Shown here in pieces: positions 25,880-36,981 of a DNA stretch of 64,000 nucleotides. The notes under the pieces were generated by a model that saw only the letters and a program-made list of their open reading frames with translations, was not told the origin of the DNA and did no database searches. Every line of letters starts with the position of its first letter. Position 1 is the stretch's first letter. The stretch is from Limanda limanda (lineage: Eukaryota > Chordata > Actinopteri > Pleuronectiformes > Pleuronectidae), in assembly GCF_963576545.1 (NCBI RefSeq), contig NC_083656.1, forward strand, positions 9,386,346 through 9,450,345, in the 5' to 3' direction. The position numbers and the translations under genes are program-made.

Positions 25880-26136
25880 AGCCAAAATATCCGCGGATAG
25901 GAAAGCCGCCATCTTGTCCGGAAGATGCCTGCAGTAGCGATTTGAGAGCAACCTCCCAACGACCAATCGCAAGTTAGTCTCACCTGTCAATCTTAACATT
26001 TCATCCCATTTTTATATCATCCAATAAAAACCATACTTAACAAAAAACTAAACAATGGTGCAGTCAGACACCGGGGGGCGATCAAGACTATTTGACTTGA
26101 GTGGTCAAGTCTTCCATCTTTATTTACAGTCTATAG
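25880..26136 (+). repeat. Dispersed repeat, family R1
   Basis: The order is gccgccatcttgtccgg, then gaccaatcgcaagttagtctcacc (split by a few changes from the other copy), then accggggggcgatc, then ccatctttatttacagtcta. The same block order appears at 28741-29115, and the distal half appears in reverse at 35424-35560. This is a teleost dispersed repeat type; I cannot name it. Confidence 0.6.
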
Positions 26137-28110
26137 ATTTAAAGCAACATGTGCAGGGTATCAATCTTCTCGTCCAACTCTCAACAAGTAAAATAAGCAC
26201 TTTCCCGAAATGTCACCCCTGTAGTTGCAGAAATGAAACTTCAAATAATGTGATTTCCCATTTCATGATCCATTTATCAACATTGAAAAGGGCACCAGGA
26301 GGATTTTAGTACCTGGAGTGATATAAGCCACCAAACATTTTGAAGGGCTTTTTCTCATACCCGCCTCTCACTGGCTATGAATCAGGTTTCAGTTAAAGTT
26401 CAATGGTTTGTGGCTTTAGGGTGAAAACAAAAATGACTAATTCAGTGAAGTGGACCACAGATGTAGTTCCCCCTTTAAGGCTGATCCAGCTATCCTACTA
26501 TGGGATATTTTTGCCTTCAAAACCTGATTAATTTTCTCCACCGCGTGATCTATACTGTGACATGGCAACAGGAGATACCTGCTGGAAGTCGACGATATTC
26601 TCTAGAGATACGAGGATTCATTTTCACCAGGGTCAAATAAAGGTCAAAGGGAAATAGCTCCTGATATGAATGAGCAGAAAGGGGTCAGGAAACAGGATTG
26701 ATTTCCCCTTTGAGTTACAGCTGCAGTATGAAACTGATATAACCAGGTTCATGAAGAAAGATTGTAATTCATATAAGAGTGTAGCAGGAATCTTATCAAA
26801 TGTATTTCAACTGCTTTAAATGCAATAAAAACATAATGAAATCTTATTATTATCATTATCATTATCATTCTCTGTTGTATGTTTTATGTGGAGGTTGCTG
26901 GGTTCTACAACGCTGCAGCTTCACATGTTTGACGCTTGGTACGTTGCAGAAGAATTTCTAATAAGAAGATCAATACATTGCAAATTGTGTTTTCTTTTTG
27001 CTGTTTGATGTAGCAGCGGCTTCACAGAACAGCTGATCACGACTTTGTGAACTCATCTGTGAAATAAAGAGATGAGAGACTGATAGCCTCATAGCTGAGA
27101 TGCTCCACAAACTGCATTGACATCATCAAGGGCGAAATGAGCAAAAACATCTGTCCTTTTTATCTTGCAATGTGAGAAAAGAAAAAGTCAAACCATTGGT
27201 GTCAAGCTCAAGCTTTTTTCTGACTGTCAGCATTACTCGAAAATACAGCTTATCCCTGCTCTGCTCTGCGAGGTTCAACAGTCATGCACAATTATGCCAT
27301 AACTCTGACACCCTCCTGCAGCTGGACGGCAAATATTTGCAGAAAACCGTCCAGCCTGTCCATAAGAAATGCAGTCGGATGTTTTATGATCCACATATTA
27401 ACAAAGATGATGGTTGCCAGCACATAACCCACCACATCAATATTCTTTCTACCTGTAACAGTTGCCTATTTGCAGCCATGAGCATAATGTAACACTGACA
27501 AATCCCTAATAAAAATAAATAAGCCTGTGCTCCACAGTCCAGCCGCAGTATTAACAGTGTGCTGATTGCAAATTGCTGATGGCGAGATCAGGCTCGGTGC
27601 TGGGTTTCCTCCACATCCCAGCAGCTAATGTGAAAAGACAGCAGCCCCAGATTGTTCAGAGGGGAGCGCTGCCCAGCCGTGCGTACAGATGGAAGAAAAG
27701 GCCTCTTATCAGTGGAGCTTTTCTCTAATATTCATATACAGCACTCAGTGTTACGTTATTACATTATTAGATTATTTTTATAAAGCATTAACATAAACGT
27801 TATTCCCACCCCTGATAACTGGAGCCATGGTTGAACATGCCCTGGCTCAACACATAATCACAAGTGTGCATGCAGCCAGTGTTAATATAATCATGCACAG
27901 TTTACAAGTATCGAAAGTAAAAGTATAATGTATTCTATGAAGTGTAATAAAATATATAACTTCCTTAAAAAATGTGGTAGAATATCGATCCATTACTTAA
28001 GTCAGTGTTGTGAAAATACATTTGAAATACATTTTTAAAAGTCAATTTAGTAAAATAAGAGTACATTATTCAAAATGTTACTTAATAAAAAATTAAATAA
28101 AAATGAATGA

Positions 28111-28136
28111 TGATAATAATAATAATAATAATAATG
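28111..28136. repeat. (TAA)n microsatellite
   Basis: A trinucleotide AAT/TAA run of about 26 bp with AT-rich flanks. It produces a spurious low-complexity open frame on the opposite strand. Confidence 0.85.
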
Positions 28137-28740
28137 ATAATTTAAGAATAAGAAGATTGATAGGAATAATAATAATAGCAAAGCATCGATAATGTGTTTC
28201 AATAAATCTTGACATGTAATATGTTGCTGAGTAAACAAGGAAATGTAGCAGAACAGAATGATACAGTAGCTTAAAGGGGAAACGCTCGAGTACAAGTTCA
28301 ATGATAGTAAATCAGAGGAAGCCAAATTAAGTTTGTGCTAACAGGCTTGATCTTCAAACAATAAACCACAAAGGACACCGGCACTGTGCAAACCAGCAGA
28401 AGAGGCTGATAACATGATGAAATCACAGACTGAGAGAGATCTGAGCAAGGTTTGCTTTTTAGCCTTCCATCTTCAATCGGTTTCCAAGTAACGCCGCGAG
28501 CTGTCAGGATCTCTCATCGACGAGACCATTTACTAATTATGGATCTGATGAGAACAGGTCGCTGGGGATAAATAATTAATTGAGCCAAATGTGAGTTGAA
28601 AAATTTGACTGCGGAACGAAGGAGTTCCAAGGAGTATAATGTTCAGTCGCTTCATCATAATCCTGGTCATATCAAATTCTGCGGCTGACTTAACTGTATT
28701 TGTCGCTTTGTTTCTCAGTGTTTACTGCCGTTTGACCTTG

Positions 28741-29115
28741 GAGACAAATGAAGCCTAAATATCCCATATGTAAAAAAGCTACCATCTTGGGCAATTGGAG
28801 TTTGCACAGTAGTGATTTGGGGAGGAGCCGTGGTAGCAAGACCCTGGTGACAGATGCTCTTGACCAATCACGAGTCAGTCTCAGCTGTCAATCACGATGT
28901 TTCACCCCAGAAAAAAAAGCACTTGGACAAACACCAGTTTCACAGGAACTACCTAAAATGACAGAAATCGCTATATGCTTTGATTTTGTTTTTTTTTGTT
29001 AATCGGAGTTGGGATTTATGACCTATACTGTAACCAGCCACTAGAGGGCGGGTTAAACCTTTTGGCTTCACTTTAGAGGAGCCGTCATATCGTCCATCTT
29101 TATACACGATCTCTG
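28741..29115 (+). repeat. Dispersed repeat, family R1, with internal CTCF-like motif
   Basis: The order is ctaccatcttgggcaattgg, then gaccaatcacgagtcagtctc, then actgtaaccagccactagag, then ttttggcttcactttagagg, then cgtccatctttatacacgat. This matches the R1 copy at 25880-26136 in block order, and the 35424-35560 copy in its distal half. An insertion or divergent stretch lies between 28900 and 29010. CCACTAGAGGGCGG at 29038-29051 fits the vertebrate CTCF core pattern. Confidence 0.6.
29038..29051 (+). promoter_or_regulatory. CTCF-like motif inside an R1 repeat
   Basis: CCACTAGAGGGCGG fits the CTCF core CCASYAGRKGGCRS at every position. The equivalent site in the R1 copy at 35424-35560 is changed (CCACCTGGTGGCGA), so the motif is not uniformly kept across the family here. 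Confidence 0.35.
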
Positions 29116-30500
29116 TTTGACCTCTTGACATTAGACCTGGACTGGACTTCCTTTTCGAATTGAATCCAAAAGATGCAAATATGAGTTATTCAAATTTTGC
29201 ACTTTTTCTTCTCATCTATTAAATCTGTATAAAATATGTTTTATTATTTCCTGTACTTAATTCATTTGTCTCATCTGTTAATTACAACCATTTGTAATGT
29301 CAGTGTTGTTCAAGTGATTAGTGAAATAGAAGTGTAGGTTTTATTGTTTATAGCCTGTATCTATGTGTTATTGTACTGTATGTGTGAGCCCGTACAGGCT
29401 CTACTGTCAGACTTGTTGCAGTGGTGATGACACGAGTGAGAGGAAGCCGGCTTCTCAGCGTTACCTTCAGCAGTGTCAACACCTTCCCTTCTCCTTACTC
29501 GCAGGTTGGCATCTGTATGAAGAGTCTTGTCTGAGTTAGTGTCCCTTCAGTCTTCACCTTTGCGACCTCTATGAGCCATGCCACGGCTCGGCTACCAGGC
29601 AGCTCATACAGTATGCATGCACGCTGTTCCTCAACACGTCGGATTAACTTTTCCAACACTGTCAAAACTTCCCCAAAAACGTTCCCCTCCCCAACACAAC
29701 AATCCAATGAAACTACGATTGAGATGTAAGAAAACATGAGCGATGAGTCTATATTCACGAGGTGCGCGAGGAAGACTAAAGCAAACATTTAGGTTGGGGA
29801 ATTCATGCCGGCCTGCCACTCAGGGGGGAGTCAAGTGTGGAATTGCAACTGGCAGCGGATTCAAATCCACACTGTCAAAAAAAGGAGGAGTGCTGCAGGC
29901 TCTCCGTCCTCCCACTGTCTCTCACAGTCAAGTCCTGCACTTGTTAAATCTTCTGACAAGAGGTATTATCCTCAACGTGGCAAAATCTGCCGACTCCAGA
30001 TCTTGTTTGAAACGCAGTAAACTCAAGGACCCCCCCCCCCTCTCCACCCACACACACACACACATACTGAATTCAGATTTTGGGTGATGCACAAGCCACC
30101 TCGACACAGTTAAGAGGATAATCAGCAATGACAATGTTAGGAGTTTTCCAGAGGCTGCACATCCTGTCAGAACAGCATGTAAGAGAATAGTCTTTTTTTG
30201 ATACTTGAAACTGCAAACTTTAGAAGTAACATTTATTACAAAAAATAAGAGGAGTAAGATGGTTCCTGCTTCTCAAATGTGAGGATTTGCTCCTTTGGAA
30301 TCAGTTGATCAAGCAAAACAGGCAATTTAAATATATGTTTTAGATAATGGGTCATTATTCTTCAAACAAAATTTGTCTCTACTCTAGTTAACTTGTTTTT
30401 ACCTGTACCAGCTTTTTTGTGATCTTTTTATAACTGCTTCTTCTAAAGTTTGCAGTTTGTTATAAGCATTATAGTTTAATGTATATCTCATCTTACCTTG

Positions 30501-30524
30501 TCTTATCTTATCTTATCTTATCTT
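30501..30524. repeat. (TCTTA)n pentanucleotide repeat
   Basis: Between four and five tandem copies of tctta, with one imperfect unit just upstream. Confidence 0.85.
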
Positions 30525-31657
30525 TAGGACTACATCTATTTAAATTTTTGGATTTATATTTTGTTAAGTTGTTTGTACAGGGATGGGTAATAATGGCTGA
30601 TAATAAAAAAAGATGCAGTCTTAAAGTCGACAACAACGCTGACATATGAACAAATACAATCTTTTTCATTTACATGAAGAGTATACACAAACCTATAACT
30701 CATTAACAGGATGAACATCTACAAGGTCTAAAACCTCAAAAATCCGTTACATGTTTTGTAACAGCTGTATGATAACATCAGTAAGATTTTTACCTGGATG
30801 GACCTTGCTAATGTTTACTTCATAAAAACATACAAATGCACTTTTGTGCTTTTAAGTGAGTCTGTATCACAGAGACAAACTCAACCCACTCCAGACTAAA
30901 GAGAGGCTGCACTCTATTCATTCAAGGTGATATTGAAGCCTGGAGGCGTCAAAACCAAAGTGTCCACCTCAAATAAGGGCTTCCATTACAGGGATGTGCA
31001 TCGACGTTATGCTTTCCTCCAATAAAGGCTCTCTCAGGTGGAAAGAAAGAGGACAATGCATCTGTATTTGTCAATCCGTCTAATGTGGGAAGATGATTAA
31101 TGTGGATGTTTGTGTGGCTTTGCGCTGATTGAAACATCTCAATCAAAGTCACTGTTTAAAGACCAAAATTCCATCTGCAAGAGCAAGAAAATCCATCACT
31201 AATCCACATTATCCACATCCGTCCAAATCACTCAAACCCCTCTAGGTTGTATTTTTAGAATGACTTCTTTTTCAAGGGCGTTATTCCCTGTGTAGCTGTC
31301 ATTTAATTATGAAAAGAATAATTAAAGCCATGCTTGCAAAAAAGCTGCACCTGTGCCTGAGATCAACTGGTGGCTCTGTGCAGATAAGGCCCCCGAGCGG
31401 ACACTTGGAGAGCTGCTGAGGCCTTTACATGACAGCGCTCGATTGTGCCTCTCTCCAAAGGCTGATGGGCCCCTGACGTGTGAGGGTGCATCCCGCTGGA
31501 TGTGCATCCATCACGGCCCAAAGCCTCAGTCAGGACAGGGAGACAGGCACCTCTGCAGCCGCCTTCCCTTTGCATCAAGAGCCCACATCATCCCATGTTC
31601 TCCTCAGACACCATTAACAGGATGGACTTTTAATGAGCCTGCACATCCAAGGCAAAT

Positions 31658-31679
31658 CCCCCCCCCCCCCCCCCCCCCC
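31658..31679. repeat. Poly-C run
   Basis: Twenty-two consecutive C, with further C-runs at 31795-31806 and 31811-31817. The proline-rich open frames across it are artefacts of these runs. Confidence 0.95.
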
Positions 31680-32600
31680 AGAGAGGGTGAAGGGAACACG
31701 GTGGCCTGCGCTGTATCACATCTGCACAGTCGAACACCATGTGTGTTGCAGTACCAATAACTCTTTCCGCCCACACACTCTCAGTCTGACTCAGCCCCCC
31801 CCCCCTATTTCCCCCCCTTCATTGCAGCTACAACCACCACCTCACCCCAAGCCCCAGCACTTTTCAGCACACACTCACGTGCCGCAGCACACTCCGATGA
31901 GTCCCACGCTTCAGAGAAAAAGAAGAAGAAGAAAAAAAAAATCATTCTTCACACGCCAAGTCCAGAGGGGCAGCAGAGTGAGGGGGCGTCGATTGGCTTC
32001 CAGGGGACCGGAAGATGTTACTCCCCATCAATGTGATGGAGCTGACTTAATTAGAGGAGATATTTGAGCACAAGCATGAGGAGGATGGGATGCTACTGGA
32101 ACGCAATGGTGGTTCAAAGCAGTGAAAGCAGAATGGACCGTATACATTTATTATAGATTAGACATTGCCCTTTCTGCTCAATTCAAGTGGGCAGATCTTT
32201 CCACGTTTGCCAGTGCATATCTGTATATTGTTTTATTTGATTTTTTGGCCTTCTATTTATCACCCTAAACCACATAAATAGCATTGTATTGTATTACAAA
32301 TAAATCCATTTGTTTCCTTTCAAACAGTTTATAAAACAAGATTTGGTGAAAAGAGACAGAGTGAAAGAATGAATCATTTGACAGTTATTTTTTTGTATGG
32401 TTTTGTTATGTGCTTCTTAAGAAGACACCCTGCTCTGTTGTGCAGTGTGGTGCAGTTTTCTTAAGCTGCAGGATGTATTGCAATCTCCCCATGTACCAAA
32501 TATAAAATATGCATCTGTAGTTCAGAATGAATGATATATTAAAGCAGTGTTCAAAGTCCAAGAAATAAACTGAATCCTTGTTGTTTAATATCTGCCCTGA

Positions 32601-33127
32601 TGTGAGAAATCACTTCCAGCACAGACTGGAGTGTGGATTAGGCAAAAGGAAAGAAACTCTCTGGGGAATCAGTGCTGCTCTCCACCAGTAATTAATGTTC
32701 TCTGACTGTTCCTCGGAGGAGAGGAGGGTCGGGCTGAGTGGAGCCCACACACTGGGCAGTGTGTGCGGAGAGGGGTGATGCCTCCAGAGCGCATCACAGG
32801 ACGACAAACCCCCACTGCAGCGCCAGAGGAGAGCAGCTTTGGCACCAGCGCTTGTTGTTTCATGCACTTTGCTGGGAGGGAAAGTGCACAGACCGAGCCC
32901 ACGAATCTCCAAACATCCCTCTTCCTCTCATCATGCCGGACTCCTTCTGATCATCCTCTCCTGGCTCTGGCACTGAGACAATGTAGTGTAGGCAAGAAGC
33001 AGAGGGAATCTCCGCCGGTGGAGAGAGATGTGGGGATGCACGGACACGGTTATGGGTGATGGATGCAAAACGAGGATGGATTTACGCACAGAAAAGTGGG
33101 AATAAGTGAGTTTCTGGGCCACCCAGG
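32601..33127 (+). promoter_or_regulatory. gpr26: Upstream and probable 5'UTR of gpr26
   Basis: GC content rises from about 32690 toward the start codon, forming a CpG-richer stretch continuous with exon 1. No TATA box is evident, and the transcription start cannot be placed. The start ATG at 33128 has a favourable context (A at -3, G at +4). An upstream ATG at 33058 opens only a short frame. Confidence 0.4.
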
Positions 33128-34126
33128 ATGGACACTGCGGAGGTAATCCTCTCTGTGTTGGTGGTTGTGATCATTATAGTGTCGTTGCTGTCCAACGTCC
33201 TGGTGCTGGTCTGCTTTCTGTACAACCCGGAGATCCGCAAGCAGGTGCCGGGTCTCTTCAACCTGAACCTCACCTTCTGCAACCTGTTGCTGACGGTGTC
33301 CAACATGCCCCTCACTCTGGTGGGACTTGTCAGCAACGCGCAGCCGGGGGGAGACGGCTTCTGCCACACCGTGGGCTTCCTGGAGACCTTCCTGTCCACC
33401 AACTCGATGCTGAGCATGGCAGCGCTGAGCATCGACCGGTGGGTCGCGGTGGTCTTCCCGCTGAGGTACCACTCCAAGATGCGCCACAAGGACGCGGCGT
33501 TCGTCCTGGGCTACACGTGGGCGCACTCCATGTCCTTCTCCACGGTGGCAGCCTGCCTCTCCTGGGTGGGCTACCACCGGCTCTACGCGTCCTGCACCCT
33601 GGCCAACCCCAGGGCGAGCAGCCGGACCCAGTTCGTCATCTTCACCGTCTTCTTCCACTCCTTCACCTTCCTGCTGTCTCTTATAGTGCTGTGTGTCACA
33701 TACCTCAAAGTGCTGAAAGTGGCGAGGTTTCACTGCAAGAGGATCGACGTTATCACAATGCAAACTTTAGTGCTGCTGGTGGATATTCACCCCAGGTGAG
33801 CGGCTCTATTCACGTATTCTCCCTGTTTGTGGGACACTTACTATAGATCTCATAGCTCTATGTCATATGTATTGGAAAAAGCTTATAAGGCAATTACAAA
33901 ATGGAAAACTCTTGTTGGTGCCATCATTCTTCTTCATGGTTTATTTCCAAACCTGACCTATGTTCCGCATGTGCAGTCAGCACTAACTGGATAATGATGC
34001 TTTGCACTAACATTTGAGTTGTGCCCTCAGTATTCAGAGGGGGAATCAAAATCGGATTAATCTCAAATGTCAATCAAAGTGATTGCTTTATGCTGCCTCC
34101 ATACGTCATGGCTCAATAACCATATG

Positions 34127-34203
<77 letters not shown>

Positions 34204-36981
34204 ATAGACTTAGATTGCATTAACTGCCACTTAAAGCATGTTGCATCACAGCCATGGTGCATTCTGGATCACATCTAAAATCACCACGTTCTAACAGCAA
34301 CAGTGTTTTCATTGTAATTCCAAGTATAAAAGAATCCTTTTTTTTTTTTTTTTTATCTAAGAATGTCTTTGGGAGGAATCAGTTGTCTTACTCCAACCCA
34401 ATCCCTGATGGTTCGTTCTCTAGCTTTATGCACATCAGAACAGACCAGAAACTCAGCAGCTCCTTTTATGAAATCTAAGAGACACTTTCCTGTGATGTGT
34501 CCCACTGACTCTAACCCCCCCCCGTGTCCCCAGCGTTCGCCAGCGTTGCCTGGAGGAGCAGAGGAGGCGACGGCAGAGAGCGACGAGGAAGATCAGCACC
34601 TTCATTGGCACCTTCATGCTCTGCTTCGCTCCCTATGTGATCACGAGGTGAGTGTGAGCCGCTGCGGCCTCTATACGCTGGCCTTTTTGTTTTTGCTGGT
34701 ACCATCACCCCCCCCCCACATCCCACCCCAAACCTTGCTTTCCTCTTCTGTCAACTGGCCCCACTTCCTCCTCTCTGCCTCGCCTCTGCTTCCTCTCCAC
34801 GCCGGCCAGATTTGGAAGATGAGATTGGCTGACCTTGTGATAAGTAATATGTCTCTGCTCTGCTGTAGCTGCTGCTGCATTAGCACTTTCGCCCCTTTTC
34901 AAGTTCGTTGGGTGCATCTCAGTTTAGCCCGGTGCAACGTACATGCATCACTCACTGGGCAGAGAGAGGATGTCAAATGAGAGCTGCACAGATGTGCGAG
35001 AAGTGGAAGTAAATATGTGAGTTTCAATAATGCAGGTTAAAACTATGCCGAGGAGATGAGAATATCAAGACAAAAAAAAGTGCAGGGAGAGGAAAAAACC
35101 AGAGCAAAGCTTATTCATTACCTCAGTGAAACAGTATTTAAAAGTCTATGGCATGTGAAGAATACAACAAACAAAAGCCAATCCCAGCTGACAGTGGGCG
35201 AGATGCTGGGTATACATCCTGGGAAGGTCACCAGCGTATCGCAGGGCAAACATACAGAGAATTTAGTGGCTGAAAAACGCACTTTGTGTGAATATTCCTT
35301 GTTTGGTTGAAGATTAGTCAGAGAAACGCTGTTTTTGAGGGATTCTGTTGCTGCTGAAATGTGTTGTTTCAACAATGGTTGGAGGCAGAGATCCCAGAGA
35401 GTCAGGCCTACATGCATGTCTGGGAACCAATCAAAGACGGTATATAAAGATGGACGACATGACAGCTCCCCCAAAGTGAAGCCAAAAGGTCTCAATCGCC
35501 ACCAGGTGGTCGGCTGCAGTATGAATTATAAATCGTGCCACCTCCATGTTAGTGGACAGGACATGGACCAAAGTCAAATACGTTTTTAAAGATGGTTTCT
35601 CTCTTTTTATGTAATTCTTATCACACTGATGTTTGTTCAAGTGGGTTTTTTCTGGTACGTTTTTTTTGTTTTGTTATTTAATGGCCTCGTTAAGTCACAG
35701 TTTGATTGACAGCTTATGTCACACGTGTCATTTCCTCTGTGGGAGGATCATACAATATGCTATCCTGTCAGTGCGCTGTCAGTAATGAATGAACCACAGC
35801 AGCACTCGACATGCTCTGCAAACGGCAGATCGCTTATTATAATCTGAATGTATTAATGTGTCTCTCATTTGTTGTCAGAGTTGTCGTGTGTATAGTTAGG
35901 ATCCTGCTGCGGCGTGTGTCAGCTGACTTAACCTCCTGTTCACGCTGCTGCTGTGGAGTGTGTGGGCAAATGCCAGCGATGGCCACTGGCTCGCGTTGAT
36001 GTGCTGACAGGGCTCGATGGTGGACAGAGTTAATCACACAGAGTGCAGGAGTAGAGGATCAGCAAGTTTATTTTTTTATGACGAAACATTCAGTAAAATA
36101 TTTGAACACATGACAGAAATTAGGGTGAGAGCAGCGACTTGTTGTCTTTACAAGCCCGACGGAGACGATGCAGACAACAGGCGTGACTGTAAAGCTCATT
36201 ATGTATTTAAATCAAATATACAGTATTATAGGTGCACAAGAGTTTCTTAACCAGACACGTCGAAGTCACCGTCCAGCGTCCTTTAAGGTTTTCTGCTCAG
36301 CCGTCCGTCTAATAAATCACAACTGAAGTTAATTGGCTCGTTCCCAGACACTCGTTACTGCTCAGACAGTTCTGTTTTATTCTTCCAGTGGCTTCCCTTT
36401 TGCCTCTTCTGACATGAAATGCTGCGGCTGCAAATGAGACATGCAGCCTCACACCATAAATCCACTCACTTGAGACAAAGACAGTGAAACTCCTCTTACA
36501 GGTTCACTTGAGAGCTGCCTTCATTTCATCCTGTGTGTGTTTGCAGTAGTGAGCTACTACAGAATACTTCTAGGGTGACTCTATCCGGAAATAAAAAGCT
36601 GTTCTTTGCATAATTATACAGTAGAACAGTTATGGATAACAATGTCTTGCGAATGTATTTCTATTTCTGCATAATACGCTTATGGCCATGCATGTCTTTT
36701 CCGGCGTGCTGCTCTCCCTCTCTCACCACCCTCTCTTTGTGCTCCGCTGCAGGATCGTGGAGTTATTTCCAGCAGTGCCTATCAACCCTCACTGGGGAAT
36801 TGTCTCCAAGTGCTTAGCTTATAGCAAGGCGGCCTGCGACCCCTTCGTGTACTCCCTGCTCCGACACCAGTACAAGAAGACGTGCACTGACATCATCAAC
36901 AGGCTGCTGAAGCGTAGCTCCCTGAACACGTCCGGCCGCGGCCACCAGACCCATGGCAACAGCATACCGACCGCGGAGTGA
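33128..36981 (+). CDS. gpr26: GPR26, orphan class A G protein-coupled receptor, 336 aa, three exons
   Basis: Exons are 33128-33795, 34534-34647 and 36753-36981; splice sites are canonical and phases match, giving 1011 nt including TGA. Mammalian GPR26 is 337 residues, so this is full length. Seven hydrophobic segments are visible, with a very short N-terminus. Key residues are N23 in TM1, the Cys79-Cys156 pair expected to form the TM3-ECL2 disulfide, DRW (103-105) in place of DRY, CFAP (253-256) in place of CWxP in TM6, and DPFVY (290-294) in place of NPxxY. The third intracellular loop carries RFHCKRIDVITMQTLVLLVD (200-219) and a basic run EEQRRRRQR (230-238). The family is an orphan group (GPR26/GPR78) reported to raise cAMP constitutively and expressed mainly in brain. 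I choose gpr26 over gpr78 because TM7 and the tail fit GPR26 and because cpxm2 is adjacent. Exon 1 is GC-rich compared with its flanks. Exon 2 covers the end of ICL3 and most of TM6. Confidence 0.95.
33796..34533 (+). other. gpr26 intron 1, with (GT)36 microsatellite
   Basis: A 738-bp intron. A pure GT run occupies 34129-34201, and a T-run lies near 34337-34354. The acceptor is preceded by a C-run at 34516-34523. Nothing else is recognised. Confidence 0.85.
34129..34201. repeat. (GT)36 microsatellite
   Basis: An uninterrupted 73-bp GT run in the first intron of gpr26. Confidence 0.95.
35181..35265 (+). repeat. Dispersed repeat fragment, family R2
   Basis: The order is cccagctgacagtgggcgag, then catcctgggaaggtcaccag, then tatcgcagggcaaacataca. 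It shares this order with 56778-56925. Confidence 0.6.
35424..35560 (-). repeat. Dispersed repeat fragment, family R1
   Basis: On the minus strand it reads tactgcagccgaccacctgg, then ttttggcttcactttggggg, then tgtcatgtcgtccatcttta. These are the same distal blocks as in 28741-29115, in the opposite orientation, so this is an independent insertion. Confidence 0.6.

Larger units (their letters stand above)
18461..32600. other. Gene desert between the NERD-like gene and gpr26
   Basis: About 14 kb with no exon I can support on either strand; open frames are short and low in codon structure. It contains microsatellites (19647-19665, 21045-21071, 28111-28136, 30501-30524), a poly-C run (31658-31679) and two R1 repeats (25880-26136, 28741-29115). 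Several stretches free of repeats are rich in TAATTA/ATTAAT-type cores: 20260-20700, 22440-22830, 24110-24370, 25265-25430 and 28450-28640. They look like candidate conserved non-coding elements, but only a cross-species alignment could show this. Confidence 0.55.
34648..36752 (+). other. gpr26 intron 2
   Basis: A 2.1-kb intron holding fragments of two dispersed repeats, R2 (35181-35265) and R1 in reverse (35424-35560). The rest shows no exon; the open frames in it lack coding character. Confidence 0.8.

Noticed and set aside
31633..32067. Proline-rich 144-residue open frame
   Set aside because: It is produced by poly-C and CT-rich runs, with no splice context or domain.
33050..33763. 237-residue open frame on the minus strand opposite gpr26 exon 1
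   Set aside because: It is the antisense shadow of a GC-rich exon; the product is a low-complexity His/Gln/Glu/Val-rich string with no domain.
33106..33846. 246-residue open frame in another plus frame over gpr26 exon 1
   Set aside because: It is a frame-shifted shadow with no receptor features; the 33128 frame matches GPR26 throughout and joins to exons 2 and 3.
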